Assembly (NCBI GenBank): GCA_028820845.1
Contig: JAPPII010000046.1
Coordinates: 1 to 36,822, forward strand
DNA: 36,822 nt
Direction of reading: 5' to 3'
Source of the DNA: Candidatus Poribacteria bacterium
Lineage (GTDB): Bacteria; Poribacteria; WGA-4E; WGA-3G
The translations under genes were made by a program, and so were the position numbers. Shown here piece after piece: positions 24,286 to 31,206 of the stretch (positions are counted from its first letter, which is position 1; each line of letters starts with the position of its first letter). A model generated the notes under the pieces. It was not told the origin of the DNA and searched no databases. It was given only the letters and a program-made list of their open reading frames with translations.

Positions 24286-24486
24286 TTTGTTCTTAATAGA
24301 AAATCGCGATTCAGATGATAGAAGAACGCCCCAATCCTGTCCATCCTAAAATCTTGCAAATCCTGATTCAGACAGTCAACCTTTCTTTGGCACAGTAGCT
24401 TATCGGGCTTGGATAGTAGTCCACGCGTGGGTCCTATCTATTCTGAATTTCGGTGCTGGGTGTCCTGCTTCTGCTAAGAATAGAAA
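24286..24486. other. Gene-free stretch before the PQQ-propeller gene
   Basis: Contains an AATCCTG...AAATCCTGATTCAGACA segment (24333-24376), an echo of which (AATCCTGGTTCAGACT) occurs at 28212-28227, and a hairpin at 24412-24438 with a perfect CCACGCGTGG centre and GATAG/CTATC arms, preceded by GTAG. The hairpin could end the B12 operon transcript on the minus strand, but no U-run is evident. Confidence 0.45.
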
Positions 24487-26172
24487 TCAATACAACACAT
24501 GCACCCGATTCTTCCCGCGCACTGTCTCATCTGGCATCGCAATCGGGGCCTCAACAATAACGATGAGCGCACCATCTGCACTAATCGCGAGCGTATCATA
24601 AGGCAGCTGCCCCTCTGTGCGGTAGGTGTATAAATATTTTGATAAGCCACTGCCTTCGGCTGTTAGGTCGAACATTGATACGCCGTGGAGGCTCTCATTC
24701 GGATCCTGCGTACGCTTAGAAACAGATAACAGCGCATAGCGGTCCTTCGCGTCAATACGTAAACCTTGCGGCATATTCTCAAGTTGCCACTGCCAGATTT
24801 TTTCACCCGTCCACGAATACGCGAACAGGGTCATCGCATTTGGGTGTGCTCCCGCAGGGCGTTGCGCGCCTTTTCGGAGATGGTACGGAATATATGTGTC
24901 ACCAGTGACAAAAAGTGCCGCTGCGTCCGTCGCATCGATTGTGCCAGAGGTTGCTACGATAGGAATACCACTCACCTCCAGTGGAGTCGTTAGGTTCTCA
25001 CTCCATACCGGTTCTGGATTATTCACGTCAAAGATGAAGGCGCGTCCGTCGTCTGTTGTTACGTTGATAAACTTACCATCAGGAGAGACGCTAACTCCAC
25101 GCCAAAACGTGACCTGTGAGAAATAGGGGGTCAACGGTTCAATAGCTGCCTGCCACTTTTCTGTGCCGTCTTTCGCGTTGAGAACGACGAGTTTGCCACT
25201 TCCATCAGTCGTGTTTCCTTGTAAATTATGTCCTGCATCTGTTACGAGTGCGAGTGTTTCTCCATCAGCACTCACGTCAAACCAGCGTATTATCCTTGAT
25301 ACCGCGCTGTCCTGGGGCCATTTCCAAGTAACGTTTCCCGTTTTACTATCGAACCTATAGAGTTGGGACTTCTTACGAGGTGTATCGTTTTCTGCCCACG
25401 AATGCACACCGGCAACCAGAAGGTCGTCGTTCGCCAGCGTTTGCATACAAGACTGACCGGGGTAGCTGACCCATGCGTAGACACTCCCCGGATCGCTCGG
25501 CACGGAAGTCTCTATATCGTCGGCTGTACGGTATTTCCAGCGAAGTGTCGGCATATCGTTTGTTAGATTGTAGCAGTAAATGAATCCTTCTGATGCCTGT
25601 TCCCCGACGTAGAGCAGCGCGTTGTCAGGACTAAATGCCACCCGTCGCACGTAGCCTTCAGAGATACGGGTCTTCCAAAGCGTTTCACCCGTGATGGGTT
25701 GAAGAATCGCGAGGTGTCCACTATCTGTCGCAACCGCCAATTTTTCTGTATTGGGCATGTTTCCGGACCCTAAGGCGATGGCTGTTGGCTTTGCGAGGTG
25801 ACGGAGGTTTTCCATCAATGACAAGAGTCCATCTAATTCAACGGTCCGAATGAGATAAGGTTCAGGCTTTAGCGGTGAAGTTGCTGTTATTTCGGTATCG
25901 TTCAGACGAAATTGATAATTTTGGTTGGGCTGCCACGCAAATTGAAGCAAAACCCGGTTCGCATCGAGCCATTGAATTGTGGACACCTTAGAGGTGTTCG
26001 CTGTTCTGATAGATATTGTTATATCATTGATTTCGCCTTCAATACCGTTTCTGTGTTGAGTTTCGAGTACTACGCCTGTCCGTACCCAAGTGATGCCCAT
26101 ATCGGCTGTCACAATACCAATGGGTGAAATTATCAGCAGACAGAATAGCGCAAAAAATTGAATTCGTTTCAT
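24487..26172 (-). CDS. Secreted PQQ/WD40-like beta-propeller protein
   Basis: 561 residues. Signal peptide at 1-23 (MKRIQFFALFCLLIISPIGI). After an N-terminal beta domain (about 24-120) the protein is a repeated-blade propeller: LAVATDSGHLAILQPITGET, VRRVAFSPDNALLYVGEQ, LYRFDSKTGNVTWKW, LVVLNAKDGTEKWQA, RGVSVSPDGKFINVTTDDGR and LFAYSWTGEKIWQWQ are typical quinoprotein/WD-type strands. No PQQ enzyme signature is evident, so a binding or scaffold role is more likely than an alcohol dehydrogenase. The start at 26172 has AAGGAACACGACA upstream. It is the third gene after the cobalamin riboswitch, 32 bp behind the lipoprotein gene. Function in corrinoid handling is inferred from the operon. Confidence 0.8.
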   Translation of the reverse strand: MKRIQFFALFCLLIISPIGIVTADMGITWVRTGVVLETQHRNGIEGEINDITISIRTANTSKVSTIQWLDANRVLLQFAWQPNQNYQFRLNDTEITATSPLKPEPYLIRTVELDGLLSLMENLRHLAKPTAIALGSGNMPNTEKLAVATDSGHLAILQPITGETLWKTRISEGYVRRVAFSPDNALLYVGEQASEGFIYCYNLTNDMPTLRWKYRTADDIETSVPSDPGSVYAWVSYPGQSCMQTLANDDLLVAGVHSWAENDTPRKKSQLYRFDSKTGNVTWKWPQDSAVSRIIRWFDVSADGETLALVTDAGHNLQGNTTDGSGKLVVLNAKDGTEKWQAAIEPLTPYFSQVTFWRGVSVSPDGKFINVTTDDGRAFIFDVNNPEPVWSENLTTPLEVSGIPIVATSGTIDATDAAALFVTGDTYIPYHLRKGAQRPAGAHPNAMTLFAYSWTGEKIWQWQLENMPQGLRIDAKDRYALLSVSKRTQDPNESLHGVSMFDLTAEGSGLSKYLYTYRTEGQLPYDTLAISADGALIVIVEAPIAMPDETVRGKNRVHVLY

Positions 26173-26204
26173 TGTCGTGTTCCTTTCTATGAGGGAGTGA
26201 TAGT

Positions 26205-28208
26205 TTAGTCCGCGACACGCCAGAGGCCTCGCCCTAATCTCGCACCGAGGAGTACGCCGATAAACGTATAGACGAATCCTTCTATCAGAATTCGGAGAAG
26301 GATATACCAATCGGCATAAAAAAGCCGATAGAGCAGTATAGAGAGTTGGAAATCGACATAGACAGCAATCGCATCACAGAGACCTAACACAACTGCCCAT
26401 ACGAACAGACTACGGCTTCGCACAAATAGAAAGCCGGTTTCCAGTAGGAGGACGCTTGTGCCGGTATAAACAATCGCCATCGGTGTAAACAGTCCGAACG
26501 CCACACCACCGAGAAGTAAGCGGACCGCGGAGACAAGCAAGATGACACCACTCCCTTTATTCTGTGGCTTCAGGGCATCGTGCTCCGAATTTTCAGGGTC
26601 TCCACTAATATAAATTAACAATGCCGTCAGCAGAGCATAATAGAGTGTCTCGTTTACCAAGCCCGTCAGCAGTACGGAAATCGGTCCGAGAAGTGCGCTG
26701 ATTAAGTTAAGGAATAGCGTTGATGGGACCGTCACCGCCACAAAAACCGTTGTGCCAAATAGCGCGATAACAATGAGTTGCTTCGTCGTGAAACCGGCGA
26801 ACAGTTGTTTGTGCAACTTTAGGACAACTGCCAATCCGATCGTACTACTGATGATTGCCAAAAGGCTAACAAGCAGTGCCTGTTGATTTGGAACAATCAG
26901 ATGGAGGGGATGTTCTTCGCGTAAGATTGTTGCATCGCTTCCCCAGACCTTCACCGCAATATTCCGCGTATATTCGCCAGGAATCGCCTGCTCTATCTTA
27001 CCCTCTTTTAGATACCTCGGATGAAAGTAGATAGGTAAGGGAATTTCCGTAACTTCACCACCGGGTAGACTCGCGAAAGCGACGCTCTGATTCGTACCAC
27101 CATTCGCTGTCTCTGGTGGTGTGAGAAAAGGGACAACTTCGCCGGTCTTTATATCTCTATTGATTGATGACACAGCCACATGGATAGTCTCTTCACTCTG
27201 ATTGCGGAGGCGGATGGTCTGAAAGGTTGTCGGCTCAAATGGATTCGTCTGCGAGGTGTCAAGCCAACTGAACAGTGGACGCGGGTAGTAGATGGTATCC
27301 GCCCGCTGCTTGGCGTCTACTGCGCCTGTTGCATCTGTAGGCATCTCGATTAATGCTATTGAGAGGTATTCAGTCATCTCGGAGACAGTTGCCGTTCGCA
27401 ACTGTACCCTTGTCTGTTGTTCCCACGTTTGCCCTCTATCTGTTGTGAAGCGGACAACTCCCGATACTTCTTCCCTGTCTGAGTTAGTTGTTGTGGAGGT
27501 CTTCAGCACCAGTTCACGATACCAGACCTCCGATGCGACGCGAAATCTACCAGTGGTCGAGAGACAGGTTTCTGCATCAGTTGTTTCAGCCTGCCAGCCT
27601 GTTGGCAGATGTACAACAGTTAGTGTTGATGGGAGACAAATTTCAAGGTCAAAGGTCGCTGGTATCTTTCCATTTCTAACGAGGATTGTGGCTGTCATTT
27701 CGCTGTCGTGTAGGACGAGAGCGACTTGGTTGTTACTTGATGTGTTTTCTGCCGCTATCTGCATTCCAACACCGTAAGGGATGGCGATTTCTAAGCTACC
27801 TTGTGTGTACGTCCGCGGCGCAGTTACCGTTTGGACATCCACATCGCCTGCTGTCAAGGTCGCTTCAAACCTATAGGTTTCCCCTTCACGCCATTCAAAA
27901 TAGAGTGGTTCTGTCTGACGGGGGGGCGTGGGAAAATTGAGCTGCGCGACTCTCGCACCGTCGGCGTTAAAGGCATTCAGGCGTTGAACGGGTGCTTCTG
28001 CGCTTAATTGTACCTTTGCCCCCAATGAAAAGAACGTCACTTTCCATGAGAACGGTCCCTCTTTAGGGGCTGAGGCACAACTGAACAAGAAAACAAGGAG
28101 CGGCAAATAGTAGGCAGCCTTGGATAAGAAGTCTGAACTATGATTTATGAGATTGGTAGATGGTCCGTGATTAGATACTTTTTTAATCATAGCAAATCTT
28201 AAAATCAT
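26205..28208 (-). CDS. Lipoprotein with beta-sandwich region and C-terminal S-component-like membrane domain
   Basis: 667 residues. A lipobox LFSC gives lipidated C44. Residues about 50-435 are beta-rich and extracytoplasmic (IAIPYGVGMQIAAENTS, SGVVRFTTDRGQTWEQQTRV, GEYTRNIAVKVWGSD). From about 445 there is one helix, then six to seven hydrophobic segments; the one beginning FTTKQLIVIALFGTTVFVAV resembles the first helix of ECF-transporter S-components, which have six helices and bind vitamins. No ECF ATPase or T-component is in the window, and some S-components work with shared modules. A lipid-anchored domain fused to such a membrane part is unusual. Second gene of the riboswitch operon, 40 bp after the first. 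Corrinoid specificity is inferred. Confidence 0.7.
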   Translation of the reverse strand: MILRFAMIKKVSNHGPSTNLINHSSDFLSKAAYYLPLLVFLFSCASAPKEGPFSWKVTFFSLGAKVQLSAEAPVQRLNAFNADGARVAQLNFPTPPRQTEPLYFEWREGETYRFEATLTAGDVDVQTVTAPRTYTQGSLEIAIPYGVGMQIAAENTSSNNQVALVLHDSEMTATILVRNGKIPATFDLEICLPSTLTVVHLPTGWQAETTDAETCLSTTGRFRVASEVWYRELVLKTSTTTNSDREEVSGVVRFTTDRGQTWEQQTRVQLRTATVSEMTEYLSIALIEMPTDATGAVDAKQRADTIYYPRPLFSWLDTSQTNPFEPTTFQTIRLRNQSEETIHVAVSSINRDIKTGEVVPFLTPPETANGGTNQSVAFASLPGGEVTEIPLPIYFHPRYLKEGKIEQAIPGEYTRNIAVKVWGSDATILREEHPLHLIVPNQQALLVSLLAIISSTIGLAVVLKLHKQLFAGFTTKQLIVIALFGTTVFVAVTVPSTLFLNLISALLGPISVLLTGLVNETLYYALLTALLIYISGDPENSEHDALKPQNKGSGVILLVSAVRLLLGGVAFGLFTPMAIVYTGTSVLLLETGFLFVRSRSLFVWAVVLGLCDAIAVYVDFQLSILLYRLFYADWYILLRILIEGFVYTFIGVLLGARLGRGLWRVAD

Positions 28209-28248
28209 AAGAATCCTGGTTCAGACTTCTACTGAGAACTGATAACCA

Positions 28249-29589
28249 TTAAAGTCCTTGTCCTATCAGCACTAAGTCAAGGACATTAACGACTTGGTCG
28301 CCATTGACATCGGCAATTATGCCAGGACCTTGGTCGCCCAAAAACCTGCTCGCGATTGTTAAGTCTTCCGCATTGACGAACCCGTCATTGTTGACATCTT
28401 CGCGACGCGGCATAATCGTTGCAAACCCCAAATTATTGGCACCGGGTCCAACGCGGTAGGTTTGTAGGAGAGACGCATCCATGACATCCATGACGCGAAC
28501 GAAATCCTGTCCACCGCCCGACCAATCGGGCTGGGTGATATAGAGACTTCCATCTGGCGCGAAGGTCAGTCCCCCACTGATAGAGGCATCTGCATCGTTG
28601 CTGAAGTTGGCGATCACGTCATCTTCGTCCCGAATCCACGCTTGTGCCGCAACATCGTAGACGAGCAGGCCCGGGTTTTGCCAACTCCCTTGGAGAAACA
28701 GCTGCTTTTGTGAGTTGAGGGCGACGGAGCCAGGCGTGAAGCCGAGTTTGACTGTTTCGATGATCTCATCAGTCGTTGTGTCAATCAGAACGAGATGTCC
28801 CGAAATATCATTATAATTGCCCGTTGTTTTGAGAATAACAGTGGATTCGCCATCGTTAACGATTGTACTTGCGTTTGTCGGCACTGGGATGGATTTCAAT
28901 ATAATATCAGTCTCTGTATCAATCACTGTCACACTGCTATCGTAATAGGTCGTTTTTCGTTCAACTGGATCCCACTCCCATGCCGGATTCGAGACATAAG
29001 CTTTGCCGTTGAGAAGTGTGATGCCCGTCGGTTTGTTAAAGGAGCCGGTGAGAACCTTCGTTACGTTGCGATTCGGAATGTCGATGACATGCACCTCATG
29101 CGTTGCTGCACAGGTAACGTACATCTTCTGTTCATTGATAAGAGCGATCTGCTGAGGTGTCGCGCCATCTCGAATTGGGATTTCGCCAACAATTTCTCGG
29201 TCTTCCAAGTTGATAATAAAGATACTGTCACCGAAGCTTGCAGCACCCGTAACGGGTAAGTTAAAAGTAGGGATATAAGCGAGATGCCCGTGAATGGAAA
29301 TGCCGACGGCTCGCCTCCGATTAAGCGGCTCAGTGCTAAAACGGAGTATCTCGTTATCAACAGCCCGTCTTTCATTCGATTCCATCAGATTAATGAGTGA
29401 GAGTGAAGCGGTGATACCTAAGTCGGGGTGTGTGAGGGCGTTTATAACCACTGCCAGTTCTTGGACTTCTGTTTGTCCAAAAGCGGGGGTAACGAGAAGT
29501 GTGAAGAGTATCGCACCGATGAGTAGGAACGAGTGTAAATTGTGCGAATGGCACGAAAAATGCCGCCGAGTCAAAAAAACTTTGTTCAT
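28249..29589 (-). CDS. YncE/BtuG-like beta-propeller with C-terminal type I dockerin
   Basis: 446 residues. Signal-peptide-like hydrophobic stretch at about 19-38 (HSFLLIGAILFTLLVTPAFG). The body is a YVTN/YncE-type propeller: SIFIINLEDREIVGEIPI, YVTCAATHEVHVIDIPNRN, SVTVIDTETDIILKSIPVP, LVLIDTTTDEIIETVKLG. The last 50 residues are a dockerin with two Ca-binding repeats (DVNNDGFVNAEDL and DVNGDQVVNVLDL). It is the first gene behind a cobalamin riboswitch, and the B12-binding surface protein BtuG of Bacteroides is also a beta-propeller, so a corrinoid-capture role is plausible. The start at 29589 has GGAGG six bases before; the longer frame from a TTG at 29658 lies in the regulatory leader. 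Confidence 0.82.
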   Translation of the reverse strand: MNKVFLTRRHFSCHSHNLHSFLLIGAILFTLLVTPAFGQTEVQELAVVINALTHPDLGITASLSLINLMESNERRAVDNEILRFSTEPLNRRRAVGISIHGHLAYIPTFNLPVTGAASFGDSIFIINLEDREIVGEIPIRDGATPQQIALINEQKMYVTCAATHEVHVIDIPNRNVTKVLTGSFNKPTGITLLNGKAYVSNPAWEWDPVERKTTYYDSSVTVIDTETDIILKSIPVPTNASTIVNDGESTVILKTTGNYNDISGHLVLIDTTTDEIIETVKLGFTPGSVALNSQKQLFLQGSWQNPGLLVYDVAAQAWIRDEDDVIANFSNDADASISGGLTFAPDGSLYITQPDWSGGGQDFVRVMDVMDASLLQTYRVGPGANNLGFATIMPRREDVNNDGFVNAEDLTIASRFLGDQGPGIIADVNGDQVVNVLDLVLIGQGL

Positions 29590-29609
29590 TAGAACCTCCG
29601 TAATGAAAC

Positions 29610-29677
29610 AAAAAACCCCTGCCTTCATAGCCTTTTTGTAGCAAGTGCTAACTTGCAAACGGCTCGAAAAGCAGAGG
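29610..29677 (-). terminator. Candidate riboswitch-controlled terminator in the expression platform
   Basis: Read on the minus strand: CCTCTGC (29677-29671), inner pairings including a GCAAGT/ACTTGC hairpin, GCAGGGG (29622-29616), then six Us (29615-29610). It lies between the aptamer and the first gene, where a B12-induced terminator is expected. Confidence 0.5.
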
Positions 29678-29699
29678 AGGCGACATTTTGTGTGAGTCT

Positions 29700-29762
29700 T
29701 ATCCTGTCGTTTCGTGCAAGGATTTTATACCTTTATGGGTATTTCTATGTTCTGACAGGATA
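29700..29762 (-). promoter_or_regulatory. Inverted repeat between aptamer and terminator
   Basis: TATCCTGTC (29700-29708) and GACAGGATA (29754-29762) are perfect 9-bp complements enclosing a smaller ATACC/GGTAT hairpin. A candidate antiterminator or spacer stem in the leader of the B12 operon. Confidence 0.45.
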
Positions 29763-29811
29763 TTGCTGCGCGCTGTTCCACTGCTTTCCCGCGAAAACAG
29801 ATGTGTGAAAC

Positions 29812-29981
29812 ACGATTCAGGCAGGTCTCCTGACTTCCGATCTTGCGCCCGCTGAACCTTCCCATCAATGCGTTGACAGTGGTTTCTACAGCGGATATTT
29901 ACGATCGTTCACAGTGGCGGGGCCGTGGCGGATTCTCACCGCACTTCCCTATTCTCCGGCTCTCTCCGGCACCTAAATCGT
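29812..29981 (-). promoter_or_regulatory. Cobalamin riboswitch (AdoCbl/B12-box class)
   Basis: On the minus strand the conserved parts appear in order: GGGAAGTGCGGTGAGAATCC, then ACGGCCCCGCCACTGT, and the B12 box AAGTCAGGAGACCTGCC. The closing P1 arms ACGATT (29981 side) and AATCGT (29812 side) pair. This is a full-length, consensus aptamer. It points at the operon that starts at 29589 and should reduce its expression when cobalamin is plentiful. It is the main evidence that the three downstream unknown proteins are involved in corrinoid uptake or use. Confidence 0.95.
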
Positions 29982-30056
29982 CAGCTTATTCAATTGTAAT
30001 GCATATATTGTATCACGTTGTGCTGTTTTTTGCAAATATTTTTTTAATTAAAAAAT

Positions 30057-30085
30057 TTGACAACGCGAAGTAGATATGTTATTAT
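30057..30085 (+). promoter_or_regulatory. Consensus promoter of the hisI leader transcript
   Basis: TTGACA at 30057-30062, 17-bp spacer, TATTAT at 30080-30085. Start of transcription expected near 30092, giving a leader of about 285 nt before hisI. Confidence 0.75.
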
Positions 30086-30164
30086 TAATGTTAGTCTTTG
30101 AAACGTTCCACAAACGAAAGCGGGTATTTACCAGTTATTAATCTATCTGCAAAGAACGATAAAC

Positions 30165-30266
30165 ATGACACTTGTCCGTTCACACTCCAGTTTGCATAGC
30201 GTATCCAACCATTGGCATTGGTGGCGTTCCAACTGCTTATCGGGGAGTGTGCGCTTAAACAGATAA
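30165..30266 (+). CDS. Candidate His/Trp-rich leader peptide of the hisI attenuator
   Basis: Short frame ATG(30165) to TAA(30266), 33 codons. It encodes four His and three Trp, five of them in one cluster NHWHWWRSNC read from CAT TGG CAT TGG TGG (30210-30224). It lies in the leader between a consensus promoter and an intrinsic terminator ahead of hisI, the place of a ribosome-attenuation peptide. The cluster is enclosed by an 8-bp stem CACACTCC (30181-30188)/GGAGTGTG (30244-30251). The ribosome binding site is weak (AAAGAACG). Seven His/Trp codons in 33 is far above chance, but translation is not shown. Confidence 0.6.
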   Translation: MTLVRSHSSLHSVSNHWHWWRSNCLSGSVRLNR

Positions 30267-30316
30267 ATACACTAAAAATAGAAAATCGCCTTTTTTCATT
30301 TTTAAATCTTGTTGAA

Positions 30317-30360
30317 GCCTTATGCATACCAATCCCGGAAGCGTAAGGTTTTTTGTTTTT
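30317..30360 (+). terminator. Attenuator terminator before hisI
   Basis: CCTTATGC (30318-30325) pairs with GCGTAAGG (30341-30348, one G.U), loop of 15 nt, followed by TTTTTTGTTTTT. It ends at the AAGGAGGAG ribosome binding site of hisI, so it must be overcome for hisI to be made: a regulatory terminator, not an operon end. Confidence 0.8.
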
Positions 30361-30376
30361 AAGGAGGAGAATCCGA

Positions 30377-30757
30377 ATGAAAATTCTATCGGAACTTAAA
30401 TATGACCGCGACGGTTTAGTCGCTGCAGTCATTCAAGATGACACGAACAACGAAATTTTAATGGTAGGCTATATGAACACGGAAGCCATAAAAGAGACAT
30501 TAACGAGTGGACGTGTCTGCTTCTGGAGCCGTTCCCGCCAGAAACTCTGGATAAAGGGGGAGACTTCAGGGCATACGCAGACGGTTAAGTCTATCGCAGT
30601 CGATTGTGATGGCGATGCCTTGCTCATTAAAGTTGAGCAGAAGGTAGCAGCGTGTCATGTTGGCTATCGTTCCTGCTTCTTTCGAGAAGTTTCCCCCGAC
30701 GGAGAGTCAACGCGTGTGGTAGGTGAAAAGATTTTCGATGCAGATGCTGTCTATTAG
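30377..30757 (+). CDS. hisI: HisI, phosphoribosyl-AMP cyclohydrolase
   Basis: 126 residues, the typical length of stand-alone HisI. Signature segments: ILMVGYMNTEAIKETL, SRSRQKLWIKGETSGHTQ, VDCDGDALLIKV and ACHVGYRSCFFR, the last two carrying the zinc and metal-binding Asp/Cys residues. It opens the ring of phosphoribosyl-AMP in histidine biosynthesis. No HisE domain follows. Start 30377 has a strong AAGGAGGAG site. The rest of the his pathway is not in the window; the gene is followed by trpE after 450 bp of repeat-filled DNA. Regulation by attenuation is inferred from the leader peptide and terminator upstream. Confidence 0.95.
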   Translation: MKILSELKYDRDGLVAAVIQDDTNNEILMVGYMNTEAIKETLTSGRVCFWSRSRQKLWIKGETSGHTQTVKSIAVDCDGDALLIKVEQKVAACHVGYRSCFFREVSPDGESTRVVGEKIFDADAVY

Positions 30758-30787
30758 TGCTTTGTCCACCTTGAATTTAAGGATTAG

Positions 30788-30853
30788 TTTGTAGTAGTGC
30801 GATTTATCGCACGTTTCAGTTCAACGACGGGCAATAAATTGCCCTACTACAAA
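30788..30853. repeat. REPIN-like symmetric pair of REP hairpins
   Basis: Outer arms TTTGTAGTAG (30788-30797) and CTACTACAAA (30844-30853) are perfect complements. Between them are two perfect hairpins, GTGCGA/TCGCAC (30797-30812) and GGGCAAT/ATTGCCC (30829-30844). This is the architecture of a REPIN: two inverted REPs, each with an outward GTAG head. Confidence 0.75.
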
Positions 30854-31031
30854 CGGAAGCGGACACCCTTAATTTGAAACTGGATAAAGCACCAGTCTCC
30901 TATGTTCTACTAATTTTCGTATCTTAGCATTTGCTCAGAAATTGTTTGATTCAGTTTACCCCGTACAGGTCAAAACAGAATAGCACTGTCCATCGTAAAC
31001 ACTGTTTTCAACTGCTGTTCTTATGCTTATT

Positions 31032-31142
31032 AGGACTTACGCACTCCCCTGGTAGGTGCGGTTTCCAACCGCACCGAACCCTGTTAGAAAGTGCCTTCAC
31101 CATATCAAAATAGGCGTTCTGACCCAATTTTGCGTAAGTCCT
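31032..31142. mobile_element. 111-bp MITE with AGGACTTACGCA terminal repeats
   Basis: Perfect 12-bp terminal inverted repeats AGGACTTACGCA (31032-31043) and TGCGTAAGTCCT (31131-31142). GCTTAT occurs directly outside both ends (31025-31030 and 31143-31148), one base off on the left, as a likely target duplication. It holds no gene but contains a REP hairpin at 31052-31075 (GTAG head, perfect 9-bp stem, TCC loop). With the REPIN it fills the 30758-31206 gap before trpE. Confidence 0.75.
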
Positions 31143-31206
31143 GCTTATGATGTTTGGTACTGTATAAGAAAAACTTTGATGTTACAGATATGAGAAAGGA
31201 GTTATG

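Noticed and set aside
24487-26172. PQQ-dependent dehydrogenase
   Set aside because: Propeller strands match, but no dehydrogenase active-site or cytochrome motifs are evident and the operon context is B12-regulated.
29590-29658. Longer start (TTG at 29658) for the dockerin propeller
   Set aside because: Lies within the riboswitch expression platform; ATG 29589 has GGAGG at ideal spacing and a signal peptide follows.
30092-30376. T-box riboswitch ahead of hisI
   Set aside because: The conserved T-box sequence (GGGTGGTACCGCG type) is absent; only a loose GGTGGCGTTCC is present.
30091-30432. 113-codon minus-strand frame across the hisI leader
   Set aside because: Runs antisense to the promoter leader, attenuator and start of hisI; no ribosome binding site; explained as shadow of the leader peptide frame.
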